This document shows positions 16,292 through 24,365 of a DNA stretch of 64,000 nt, in pieces. Origin of the DNA: JAYKJB01 sp035284745 [NCBI: Candidatus Sericytochromatia bacterium] (GTDB taxonomy: Bacteria; Cyanobacteriota; Sericytochromatia; S15B-MN24); assembly GCA_035284745.1 (NCBI GenBank), contig JAYKIL010000008.1, positions 186,001 through 250,000 of the forward strand, given 5' to 3'. The position numbers and the translations under genes are program-made. The notes beneath the pieces are model-generated. The model saw nothing but the letters and a program-made list of their open reading frames with translations. It searched no databases and was not told the origin of the DNA. Position 1 is the first letter of the stretch; each line of letters opens with the position of its first letter.

Positions 16292-18891
16292 CTGATGTAT
16301 GGACGGCAGAATGGTTGGCCTCGTCCGCTCAGCCCGCTCTCGATGCCTCGGCCGTTCGCTGGGGGGGGAAGGGAAGAGGATTGCTTCGGCTGGTTGCAGG
16401 CGGCTTCCAGGTTCCTGAGTTTTTTATTTTAAGTTCTGACGTGATGGTGAAAGCCCAAGAAACAGGCCAACTCTGTGCGGACTTTCCGGGCCTGAAAGAA
16501 ACGTTGGCGTTAGCGCTTAAAAAGCTACCCGATGCCCCCGTTGCGGTGAGGAGCAGTGCCGCTGAAGAGGACGGCGACCGTTTTTCTCTGGCGGGCCAAT
16601 TCGACACTTTTTTGGGGGTTCCGAAGGATGTGGACCAGGTTGCCGACAAGGTGGTGGCCTGCTGGGTTTCGCTGCAAGGCGAGAGGGCGACTGCTTACCG
16701 ACAACAGCACGGTTTGTCATCCGAACGAGCCCGGATGGCAGTGGTCGTTCAAACCATGGTGCCCGCGGAGCGCTCTGTCGTTATTTTTTCCGGAAATCCA
16801 GCCACCGGAGATGCTGATGAAGTGGTCGTCTCTTCTGTGTGGGGCCTCGGAGCAGCCCTCGTATCTGGAGACACAGAGGGTGATACCGAAATCTTCACTC
16901 CCGACGGCTCCTTGAAGTCACGCAGTACGGGTTCTCAGGCGCGTTATCACACGCTATTGGCAGGTGGGGAGATCGCCGAGCTCGCGCTTCCCTCCGAACG
17001 ATTGGGTCAACCCGTCCTGTCTCCTGCGAACCGACAAGCTGCCCGCCGCCTGGCCCGAAACATTGCGGAGCATTTCGATCGCCCCGTTGATATTGAAGCC
17101 TCTTTTCTTGGTGATACGCTGTGGGTGCTTCAGGCGCGCCCCATCACGACCCCTTTGAGCCGCCACCGTCTGTTGTGGGACAACAGCAACATTGTTGAGA
17201 GCTATGACGGGGTTACGACGCCCCTGACTTTTTCTCATGCTTGCAACGCGTATCGCCTGGTATACACGCAGTTCGGCCGATTGTTGGGCGTCCCGCGTTC
17301 GACCTATGACAGGCATGAGCGCCAAATGATGACCTACATAGGACTGCTGAATGGCCGAGTCTACTACAACTTGTTGATGTGGTATCTCTCGATGGCGCAC
17401 TTACCTGGCTACGCCTTCACCAGGGGGGCGATGGAAAACATGATGGGCGTGCGAGAAAGCCTGAATGTTGAGTTGCCGGAGGCCGGGGCGCCTCTCGAAA
17501 AGTGGACGAAGGACTTTCCACGGCTTGTCTGGATGCTGCTGCGGGGTTTGTGGGCCTTCGGCACCCTTCAGGTGCGCGTGAATCGGTTTTGGAGCAATTT
17601 TGAGCATGTGTATGCCCAATGGCATCAGCACAATTTCGACACCTGGGAAACTCCCCGCCTGATGGCTCTGTACCACGAATTGGTTGTGAAAGTGTTACAT
17701 CGTTGGGAGGCTCCCATTCTCACGGACGTGGGCGCGATGCTTTCAATGGCTGCTTTGCAAAAAGCTCTCAAAGCATGGGTGGCTGGCGATGATGACTGGG
17801 TAGGCCCATTGCTTGTGGCGACGGGCGATATAGAAAGCACCCGTCCGACGGAACGCTTAATGGAAATCGCAGGTTTTCTTAAAGCGTCTCCTGCTGCGCT
17901 CGCGTTATTGCAGGGCGACGACGCCGCCTTCTGGCCCGGGTTGCACAAGAACACTGAATTGACGCCCATATTAAAGATGCTTGAAGATTGGCTGGCCTGC
18001 TATGGCGATCGCGCGATGGGGGAACTCCGGCTTGAGGCGCCTACTCCGCGCGAAGAACCTGCGATGGTCGTGCCATTATTGAGGACTTATGTGGCTCTGG
18101 AGCAGAAACGCGGGGGTGCTGGTCCTGAATCAGCAATGGAGGCCACCCAACGTGCCGAGTCAAGGCTTCACGAGGTTTTGCAGGGTCGCCCCGTTCGAGG
18201 CTGGGTGGTTCGCTGCTTGCTGCATTGGACACGCCAGCATGTTCGCAACCGCGAGAATATGCGATTTGCCCGCACCCGTTTAACCGGGGTCCTTCGCCGA
18301 TTATTCAAAGCGGTGGGGCGTGACTTGGTTCAGGTGGGGATTTTAAGGCGTCCAGACGATGTTTTTTTTCTATCGGTGGAGGAACTCACGGCGTATGTCG
18401 ACGGCCGCTCAATCACTCGCGATCTGGGGGCCTTGGCCGACATGCGTCGTCGTGAATACGCCGAATATCCAGCGCAGGAACCCCCCGACCGTTTTGTAAC
18501 CATCGGATTGCCTGCGGTCAAAGTTCCTGTTGCGCAAACACTCAACAGCGACGAAATGGTCCTTCAAGGAACACCCTGCTCTCCGGGCGAAGTCGAAGCC
18601 CCTATTCGGATCATTCGGCATCCCAGTGAGGGAGGGGCCTTGCAGGGAGAAATCGTGGTGGCTGCGCGCACTGATCCGGGCTGGGTTGCATTGTATCCGG
18701 CAGCAAAGGGCTTACTGGTAGAGAAAGGCAGCGTTTTGTCACATTCCGCGATTGTGGCTCGAGAGATGGGTCTTCCGACAATTGTCGGGATTCCCGGGTT
18801 ATGTCAGCGCCTACGGGGGGGTGAGCGGGTACATATGGATGGGAAGACGGGTGTGGTTCGCATTGTAGACGGGGAGGGAAACAGTGTCTAA
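16288..18891 (+). CDS. PEP-synthase/rifampin-phosphotransferase-like enzyme
   Basis: 867 residues, starting with an ATGA overlap with the fusion gene. The N-terminus is a PPDK/PEP-synthase ATP-grasp domain: the KGRGLLRLVAGGFQVPEFF opening, AVRSSAAEEDG, a QTMVPAERSVVIFSGNP segment and WVLQARPIT. The middle (~290-760) starts LLWDNSNIVESYDGVTTPLT, as in rifampin-phosphotransferase-type proteins. The C-terminal swivelling domain carries the phospho-carrier His in KGSVLSHSAIVAREMGLPTIVG. Such enzymes split ATP and pass a phosphate through the His to a substrate held by the middle domain. Inside this operon it probably phosphorylates an intermediate rather than making PEP or inactivating an antibiotic, which is inference. 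Confidence 0.85.
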   Translation: MTDVWTAEWLASSAQPALDASAVRWGGKGRGLLRLVAGGFQVPEFFILSSDVMVKAQETGQLCADFPGLKETLALALKKLPDAPVAVRSSAAEEDGDRFSLAGQFDTFLGVPKDVDQVADKVVACWVSLQGERATAYRQQHGLSSERARMAVVVQTMVPAERSVVIFSGNPATGDADEVVVSSVWGLGAALVSGDTEGDTEIFTPDGSLKSRSTGSQARYHTLLAGGEIAELALPSERLGQPVLSPANRQAARRLARNIAEHFDRPVDIEASFLGDTLWVLQARPITTPLSRHRLLWDNSNIVESYDGVTTPLTFSHACNAYRLVYTQFGRLLGVPRSTYDRHERQMMTYIGLLNGRVYYNLLMWYLSMAHLPGYAFTRGAMENMMGVRESLNVELPEAGAPLEKWTKDFPRLVWMLLRGLWAFGTLQVRVNRFWSNFEHVYAQWHQHNFDTWETPRLMALYHELVVKVLHRWEAPILTDVGAMLSMAALQKALKAWVAGDDDWVGPLLVATGDIESTRPTERLMEIAGFLKASPAALALLQGDDAAFWPGLHKNTELTPILKMLEDWLACYGDRAMGELRLEAPTPREEPAMVVPLLRTYVALEQKRGGAGPESAMEATQRAESRLHEVLQGRPVRGWVVRCLLHWTRQHVRNRENMRFARTRLTGVLRRLFKAVGRDLVQVGILRRPDDVFFLSVEELTAYVDGRSITRDLGALADMRRREYAEYPAQEPPDRFVTIGLPAVKVPVAQTLNSDEMVLQGTPCSPGEVEAPIRIIRHPSEGGALQGEIVVAARTDPGWVALYPAAKGLLVEKGSVLSHSAIVAREMGLPTIVGIPGLCQRLRGGERVHMDGKTGVVRIVDGEGNSV

Positions 18892-19843
18892 CGCGCTCAT
18901 TGATACCGCTATTTTGCATCGTCAGGCTTCAGCCCGCCCCCTGGACCTTGACAGTTTACCGTGGGCCGATGGCGTGAATCCGGAAAATTGGTTTGCTCCG
19001 GAGTCGATGACTCACTTACTTCAGAGTCCGAGCTATCGCCATTTCAATGAAACAGAGAAGAAGCTGTATGCCCGTACCGTTGCCTTCGCCAAGGCAGAGT
19101 TGTTCATCTATTTTGAAGAGCACCTGTTGGCCCCGGTGATACAACGACTGATTTCAGAGCCCCAGCGATTCAGTATCGAACCCGGGCTTCTTTCTTGCCT
19201 TCGCGACTTTCACCGGGAGGAGTTACAACACACCGAGATGTTCTGGCGCCTGCTCGAAACCGCTGCGCCGGAACTTTATCCGACGCGAAATCTTCGTATT
19301 TACCGCAGTTATTTTAGCCTCAAACTGCTGCCGGGTGCCCTTCGCCAGTTCCCTGATACTTTAATACTTTGGGTCTGGCTTGCGATGTTCATCGAGGAAC
19401 TGACGGTCGACCTGTACCGGCAGTATCGACAAGACGACCGGGTTGAACCACTTTTTGAGGCCGTCTATCAGGCCCATATGATGGATGAAATGCGTCACGT
19501 GTCGATTGACCACCACGTTCTGGAGGCACTCTGGGATACTGCTCCGCGCTGGCTGCGCGTGATGAATGTTGGCCTTCTCGATCACATCGTATCAAAGGTG
19601 ACCTCTCCCGTAGCGGCTCCCCGTGCGGCGATCGAAGAGGTATTGCTGCATTCGCCTCATTTATGGAACCATCGGGATGAGTTTTTTCGCGATATCGCCG
19701 CCTTGGGGCAAAATATGGCGTATCAGGAGGCCCACTATTCCCGGGAGACCTTGCCTCGCACCTTTGGATTGTTGGATCGATATCCTGAGATGCGGGCACT
19801 TCGTAAGGGGTTTCCAGCCTATCGCCCGCGATCACTCGCGTGA
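18884..19843 (+). CDS. AurF-like diiron oxygenase
   Basis: 319 residues, GTG start overlapping the previous gene by 8 bases. It is a helical ferritin-like protein with ligand spacing like p-aminobenzoate N-oxygenase AurF: a Glu in FIYFEEH (E78/E79), EELQH (E113 and H116), FIEEL (E171/E172) and HMMDEMRH, which is the HxxxExxH motif (H198, E202, H205). In AurF the seven ligands hold two irons that oxidise an aryl amine to a nitro group; related proteins oxidise other amines or alcohols. All seven likely ligands appear present, so it should be active. Its substrate is presumably an intermediate of this operon. Confidence 0.82.
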   Translation: MSNALIDTAILHRQASARPLDLDSLPWADGVNPENWFAPESMTHLLQSPSYRHFNETEKKLYARTVAFAKAELFIYFEEHLLAPVIQRLISEPQRFSIEPGLLSCLRDFHREELQHTEMFWRLLETAAPELYPTRNLRIYRSYFSLKLLPGALRQFPDTLILWVWLAMFIEELTVDLYRQYRQDDRVEPLFEAVYQAHMMDEMRHVSIDHHVLEALWDTAPRWLRVMNVGLLDHIVSKVTSPVAAPRAAIEEVLLHSPHLWNHRDEFFRDIAALGQNMAYQEAHYSRETLPRTFGLLDRYPEMRALRKGFPAYRPRSLA

Positions 19844-19865
19844 CTGGTGAGTTCTAGGACTTCGC

Positions 19866-20984
19866 GTGCCGTCGCCCCCCTTTGCCGATGAAAATAGCCT
19901 GGCCGCACAGCCGTTCTTTCGAGAGATTGGGTATTCATCGTGCTGGGAGGATCCGGTTGTTTTGCGCCAGGCACTGGCTGTTCGCTCGGGAGACTGTGTG
20001 CTGTCGATTGCATCGGGCGGATGCAATGTATTGAGCCTGTTGCTCGACGATCCAGCGTCCATTTTATGTGTCGATTTAAACCCTCATCAACTGACGCTGT
20101 TACGCCTCAAGATAGCGGCCATTCGACAACTAGAATACTCTGAACTGCTTGAATTGTTGGGGGTTCGCGTATCAAGCCGTCGGATTGAACTCCTTGATAC
20201 ACTGTTCCCAGAATTGCCTTTGGCCGATCGAGAATATTGGAGGGCACGTCGACGACAGATTGCTCAGGGACTGTATCGCACGGGTCGCACCGATCGATAT
20301 TTGATGGCTTTTGGCACCCTTGTAAGGACCTTGTTTGGCCAGAGCAAAGTCAAGCAGTTTTTTGGTTTCGCCGAACTGGACGCGCAGATTGAATTTTACC
20401 GCTCGCATTGGGATGGATGGCGTTGGCGCAAGCTGTTCGAGGTTTTCTTCCACCGCCAAATTATCTCCCGCGCCAAGGACCCCAGCCATTTTCGCTATGT
20501 TGAGTTTGATCGATTCGGGGAGAGGATCTACGCCCGCGTGGAGCGTTTATTCACCACCGGCCTTGTGCGCGAAAATTACTTTTTGGGCCTCATCATGTTG
20601 GGGCACTACGCCTCCGAGACTGCGCTGCCGCCATACCTTTTGGAAAACAATCTTCCACTGGTGCGCGCACGCCTCGATCGCTTGATTCTTCGCCACGCCA
20701 GCCTTTCAGCGGTCCTGGAACCCGTGGGACCGGCGCGCTTCGATGCGTTTAATTTGTCTAATTTGTACGACTGGCTCAGTGACGACGCGCGGATCGCCTC
20801 CCTGAGACAGGCATCAATGGCCGCCACACCAGGCGCCCGTTGGTGCTACTGGAGTACACTGGAGCCGCGCCTGGCCCCTGTACTAGAGGGCGTGGACCTC
20901 CAGCCGGAACGCTCATGCGAGCTCGCGTATGCCGATAGGTTTCCCTATGCACACTTTGAAACCGGTACTTTTTTTGCTCAATGA
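19866..20984 (+). CDS. BtaA-like (DUF3419) 3-amino-3-carboxypropyl transferase
   Basis: 372 residues from GTG 19866, 22 bases after the diiron gene. The sequence begins FFREIGYSSCWEDPVVLRQAL and then has the SAM-binding strand-loop VLSIASGGCNVLSLLLDDP followed by CVDLNPHQLTLLRLK, as in BtaA/DUF3419 proteins. The C-terminus (FDAFNLSNLYDWLSDD, then GARWCYWSTLEPR) also fits. BtaA moves the 3-amino-3-carboxypropyl group of SAM to diacylglycerol in the first step of betaine-lipid synthesis. No btaB-like N-methyltransferase is adjacent, so the product may not be a classical betaine lipid. It converges on the lipid kinase gene, with 7 bases between the two stops. Confidence 0.85.
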   Translation: MPSPPFADENSLAAQPFFREIGYSSCWEDPVVLRQALAVRSGDCVLSIASGGCNVLSLLLDDPASILCVDLNPHQLTLLRLKIAAIRQLEYSELLELLGVRVSSRRIELLDTLFPELPLADREYWRARRRQIAQGLYRTGRTDRYLMAFGTLVRTLFGQSKVKQFFGFAELDAQIEFYRSHWDGWRWRKLFEVFFHRQIISRAKDPSHFRYVEFDRFGERIYARVERLFTTGLVRENYFLGLIMLGHYASETALPPYLLENNLPLVRARLDRLILRHASLSAVLEPVGPARFDAFNLSNLYDWLSDDARIASLRQASMAATPGARWCYWSTLEPRLAPVLEGVDLQPERSCELAYADRFPYAHFETGTFFAQ

Positions 20985-20991
20985 CTCGTGC

Positions 20992-21948
20992 TCAAGCGGA
21001 CGGGGATACCACTCGCAAGCCCGCAGGGATCACCGCTATCTCAAGGGTTTCTGCCCGGGCCAGGGGCTCACCGTCGGCCATAAAGGATAACGGTTCATCC
21101 CCAACGAGGGTAAATGTTTTCCCTTCCCCCAATTCAACTTCCTCGGCCCCTTCGTGAGCCCCTGCCCGGTTTAATAGGGCTGCAATCCAGAGGCTTCTCG
21201 CACGCGTCCGCCAATCAATGCGACAGTACCCCAATGAACCGTCGAATTGCCGGGTGTGGGGACACGATGTCACGGTTCGGCCGATGAACGGTTGGTTTTG
21301 AATAAACAGGGCCAAAATAACGCTTTGAACCCTATCTCGCCCATCGACACATAGTGTGACAGTCTGTGGGATTTTCGCTGCACTCAGCACGAGCCAACCA
21401 CTAAAGAGGGGATAGGCCGCGCTTCCCAAGGCCCGGGTGAAAGCGCCTAGCAATCCGCTGCGGCTTTTTAGCGCATGCACCCCTTCTGCGACGTCATTGA
21501 CAATTCCAATGCCCCCCCCTGTTAAAAAATAACGACCATTGACGCGCCCCACATCAATCGTTCGAATTTCGCCGTTCAGGATTGCCCGACAGCTTTCCCG
21601 TGGGGTCAAGGGAATTTTCAGTGCTCGGGCCAAGTCATTCGCAGTTCCGGCAGGGATGATCCCCAGAGCAGTTTCAGTATTGACGAGTTGATTGGCGACG
21701 ACGTTGAGAGAGCCATCTCCTCCCACGACGACGACGACATCCACCCCCTCAACAACAGATTCCCGGGCCACCCGACGCATCGCGTCGAGTGATCCGGGAA
21801 CAACGACCTCGTGATCGGTGCCATCAAAAGCAGCCCGCACGATTCCAAGCCAACGCCTGTCGGCCCCATTGCGTGCCGCATGATTGACCAAAATGCGGTA
21901 TCGCGTCGGGGAACTCAAGGCCTCGTTAGTTGTAATAGCCGAATCCAA
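20992..21948 (-). CDS. Diacylglycerol kinase catalytic-domain lipid kinase (YegS/DgkB-like)
   Basis: About 318 residues. The DAGK catalytic signatures are clear: VVVVGGDGSLNVVAN (ATP loop) and LGIIPAGTANDLARAL, then FLTGGGIGIVNDVAEG and a C-terminal FMADGEPL. These soluble enzymes phosphorylate diacylglycerol or sphingoid-type lipids with ATP. The TTG at 21948 lies inside the end of the upstream outer-membrane protein gene (23-base overlap); a TTG 30 bases downstream is an alternative. It faces the BtaA-like gene tail to tail, so it may act on the same diacylglycerol pool, but it belongs to the opposite transcription unit. Confidence 0.9.
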   Translation of the reverse strand: MDSAITTNEALSSPTRYRILVNHAARNGADRRWLGIVRAAFDGTDHEVVVPGSLDAMRRVARESVVEGVDVVVVVGGDGSLNVVANQLVNTETALGIIPAGTANDLARALKIPLTPRESCRAILNGEIRTIDVGRVNGRYFLTGGGIGIVNDVAEGVHALKSRSGLLGAFTRALGSAAYPLFSGWLVLSAAKIPQTVTLCVDGRDRVQSVILALFIQNQPFIGRTVTSCPHTRQFDGSLGYCRIDWRTRARSLWIAALLNRAGAHEGAEEVELGEGKTFTLVGDEPLSFMADGEPLARAETLEIAVIPAGLRVVSPSA

Positions 21949-22651
21949 TCAAGCCCACGTCGACATTCGTGTCCATCGAGCTGACGTAGTTTAACCAAAG
22001 ATAAGCATTTTCGTTAAACAAATACTTGGCCCCAGCACCCCAGCGGCGATCCGGGGCCGTCGCCATGTTGCCCAGATTCCAGTTGTACTGACCGTTCGCG
22101 CCCACTGAAATTCGATCATTCACCCAAAGATCGGCCCCGAGGGCTGCAGCCCCTCGAAACCCACCATTCATCAAATAACCCACCTCAGGTTGCGCGGTGA
22201 GTTCCAAGCCCCCGAATTTCAACAGCAATGAATTTTTGTAGGTAGCCCCGTAGTCCATCGCGCCACCCGGGGCTAAGTTGAATCGACCGATATAGGCACC
22301 GCCCCACGACCATCCATTTCCCGCCGCATAGCGCTGCCTCAGTCCTATTTGGCTCTCTGCTGACAGTAAAACCGCCCAGTTTAGACCATCGTCGATCGCG
22401 CCGCCTGCGCCCGCCAAACCAAAGGGCAAGGTGGGAGCCTGGGTGTTCAAACGCTGATTGAGAAGGCCCCCCGCCACGCCAAACTCGTTATGTCCAACTC
22501 CGAGATAGACCGGCGAGTAGACCAAACCACCCGCGGAAATAATTCGGGCCGGCGAAGTTACAATGGCGTCATCGGCAGCAGCCTGCGCTGGAGTGATGAA
22601 AGCGGGAAAGGTCATCAGTGCGCACGCAACCGCCAGCAGTTTTTTCTTCAT
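21926..22651 (-). CDS. Predicted outer-membrane beta-barrel protein
   Basis: 241 residues. The N-terminus MKKKLLAVACALMTFPAF with AQA-A is a Sec signal peptide. The rest is rich in Gly, Asn, Tyr and Trp with alternating strand patterns (LLLKFGGLELTAQPEVGYLM, then ISVGANGQYNWNLGN) and ends in strands closing with aromatic residues (LIGFGYYN), typical of small outer-membrane barrels. AAGGA lies about eight bases before the ATG. No family is recognised. It overlaps the lipid kinase gene by 23 bases, so the two are translationally linked. The 160 bases upstream hold the tRNA-Ser terminator and nothing else I can support. Confidence 0.72.
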   Translation of the reverse strand: MKKKLLAVACALMTFPAFITPAQAAADDAIVTSPARIISAGGLVYSPVYLGVGHNEFGVAGGLLNQRLNTQAPTLPFGLAGAGGAIDDGLNWAVLLSAESQIGLRQRYAAGNGWSWGGAYIGRFNLAPGGAMDYGATYKNSLLLKFGGLELTAQPEVGYLMNGGFRGAAALGADLWVNDRISVGANGQYNWNLGNMATAPDRRWGAGAKYLFNENAYLWLNYVSSMDTNVDVGLIGFGYYN

Positions 22652-22813
22652 ACAATCATTCCTTCTCCTAGGGATTCGCGGGAATTTTTTGTGAACGGAA
22701 TCCTAAAGGGTAACTACCCCACGCCCGCTCGTCTTCATCCAAATTTGAGGACGACGACGACTTTTGATACCACAATGGCGGCAGGTGATCGGGCGGACCC
22801 TGAGCATTGGCCC

Positions 22814-22843
22814 AAACAAAAAGACCGGCCACAAGGGCCGGTC
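22814..22843 (-). terminator. Rho-independent terminator after tRNA-Ser(GCT)
   Basis: On the minus strand GACCGGCC, loop CTTGT, GGCCGGTC, then TTTTTGTTT. It ends the tRNA-Ser transcript upstream of the outer-membrane protein gene. Confidence 0.9.
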
Positions 22844-22855
22844 GGCACATCAGAA

Positions 22856-22948
<93 letters not shown>

Positions 22949-22958
22949 AAGCCCTTGC

Positions 22959-22988
22959 ATACTATCACGGACATTTTCCGAAGGTCAA
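22959..22988 (-). promoter_or_regulatory. Sigma-70-type promoter of tRNA-Ser(GCT)
   Basis: On the minus strand TTGACC (22988-22983), an 18-base spacer and TAGTAT (22964-22959) lie ten bases before the tRNA 5' end. Confidence 0.75.
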
Positions 22989-23002
22989 GGTGAGGCGCCT
23001 TC

Positions 23003-23032
23003 TTGACGCACGAGAAACGACCGGGCTAGCAT
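23003..23032 (+). promoter_or_regulatory. Candidate trxA promoter
   Basis: TTGACG at 23003-23008, 18 bases, then TAGCAT at 23027-23032. The predicted start at about 23039 gives a short leader holding AGGAGG before the trxA ATG. Confidence 0.5.
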
Positions 23033-23064
23033 GTCGGCTCTCGGTCTGAACTAGGAGGTTCCCA

Positions 23065-23388
23065 ATGAGCAGTCCCATTACAGTCAGCGACGCCAGTTTT
23101 CAACAAGACGTCCTCGACTCTGACAAGCCCGTGTTAGTTGATTTCTGGGCCACGTGGTGTGGTCCGTGCAAAATGATAGCGCCCGTCTTGGAGGAGATTG
23201 CGAAAGAACAAGCCGCAAAGCTCACCATCGCCAAACTGGACGTGGACCAAAACGCGTCTGCCGCCGCCAAGTACAGTGTTATGAGTATTCCGACTCTTAT
23301 TCTTTTCAAAAATGGCCAGCCAGTTGAGCGGCTGGTTGGTTTCATGTCGAAAGAACAACTGATGTCGAAACTGGCGTCGACAATTTAG
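23065..23388 (+). CDS. trxA: Thioredoxin
   Basis: A 107-residue cytoplasmic disulfide reductant. The active site WCGPCK is within [20 protein letters not shown], followed by the cis-Pro segment [20 protein letters not shown], all typical of TrxA. The start is ATG 23065 with AGGAGG eight bases upstream. It probably supplies electrons to MsrB (9.8 kb) among others. It is a single-gene unit with its own candidate promoter and a hairpin after the stop. Confidence 0.97.
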   Translation: MSSPITVSDASFQQDVLDSDKPVLVDFWATWCGPCKMIAPVLEEIAKEQAAKLTIAKLDVDQNASAAAKYSVMSIPTLILFKNGQPVERLVGFMSKEQLMSKLASTI

Positions 23389-23407
23389 AGTAACCCAATG
23401 ACAGCGA

Positions 23408-23447
23408 AGCGGGCGGTTGCAGCGTGATGGCTCTGCATCCGCCCGCT
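23408..23447 (+). terminator. Terminator hairpin between trxA and ftsX
   Basis: AGCGGGCGG at 23408-23416 pairs with CCGCCCGCT at 23439-23447; the first arm is followed by TTGCAG and the second is preceded by CTGCAT, extending the stem. The trailing TTTGGTGTTT is only moderately T-rich. It sits between two convergent genes, trxA and ftsX. Confidence 0.6.
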
Positions 23448-23459
23448 TTGGTGTTTGGG

Positions 23460-24365
23460 TCAGTTGTCGTTGGCTGCCAATTGGATGTGCCGACGAACCG
23501 ATAACAGGCTTCCCACCGCCCCGAGGGCAATGCCCAAGACCGTAAGAACGGCGAGGGTTTCAGCAAGGGCGAATGGCTCTAGGCTCATTGGAATGAATGG
23601 AAAGAGTTCCTGCCATTTTGTCAGCGTAAATGAACGCCACGCAATGAGGACGACAGAGGTCAAGATCGCTCCAAATAGGCCAAATAAAATTCCCTCAAGC
23701 AAAAAAGGCCACGCGATGAATGAATTGCTGGCACCCACCAGGTGCATTATCTCTATTTCGCGCCGACGCGCCATGACCGTTAAGCGGATGGTATTCATAA
23801 TCACCGCCAAGCTCGCCAAAGCCAGAATCGCACCAATTCCAAGTCCGGCTGCGCGAATGAAGGCCGAAAATTCTGACAGCTTCTTAAGTAATTCGGCCCC
23901 GTATTGAATGTCCTCAATGCCCGGCATTTTTGCGATACGCTCAGCCAAGACGGGCGTTAGATCAGGACTCTTTGATTGAACGGTAAAGCTATTCGGCAAC
24001 GGGTTCGCGTCGAGTAAAGAGTCAAAGGTCATGCGCGAACGCATATCCTGTTGCATGTCTTTCCACGCTTGGTCTTTGGTAATTAACTTGAGGCTTTCAA
24101 CCTCAGGAAATTCTTTGATAGCGGTTTCGATGCCACGGGGGTCCGCATCGTCCGACAAAAAAACGGCGATTGGAACTTTACCCCCGACCTGATAGCTGAC
24201 GCGGTGTAGGTCTTGAACGATCAACCAAAACCCACCCAGTATACTGAGGCTCACGGCAATGGTCGCAACGACCAGCCAACTCATCAGGGCCGAACGCGCC
24301 ATGCTGGACAGCGCCTCGTGACTGACAAATTCGGCAATCCTTAAAAAGGTTTTAATTGACTCCAA
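23460..24365 (-). CDS. ftsX: Cell division protein FtsX
   Basis: About 301 residues. It partners FtsE to form an ABC-type complex that activates peptidoglycan hydrolases at the septum. FtsX layout: a first helix after residue ~30 (LMSWLVVATIAVSLSILGGF), a periplasmic domain (KVPIAVFLSDDADPRGIE, then LKLITKDQAW), and three C-terminal helices with the MARRREIEIMHLVGAS loop (FtsX/MacB-type permease signature). I prefer TTG 24365 (MESIKTFLRIAEF), which overlaps ftsE by 14 bases and matches usual FtsX N-termini; an upstream TTG at 24413 adds 16 residues. It is last in the minus-strand envelope operon. Confidence 0.9.
   Translation of the reverse strand: MESIKTFLRIAEFVSHEALSSMARSALMSWLVVATIAVSLSILGGFWLIVQDLHRVSYQVGGKVPIAVFLSDDADPRGIETAIKEFPEVESLKLITKDQAWKDMQQDMRSRMTFDSLLDANPLPNSFTVQSKSPDLTPVLAERIAKMPGIEDIQYGAELLKKLSEFSAFIRAAGLGIGAILALASLAVIMNTIRLTVMARRREIEIMHLVGASNSFIAWPFLLEGILFGLFGAILTSVVLIAWRSFTLTKWQELFPFIPMSLEPFALAETLAVLTVLGIALGAVGSLLSVRRHIQLAANDN

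Noticed and set aside
16288-18891. Interpretation as an antibiotic-resistance gene (rifampin phosphotransferase)
   Set aside because: The domain order is similar, but the gene overlaps biosynthetic genes on both sides, so a pathway role is more likely.
22708-22719. GGGTAACTACCC dyad upstream of the outer-membrane protein gene
   Set aside because: It is short, and I found no promoter elements placed to make it a convincing operator.
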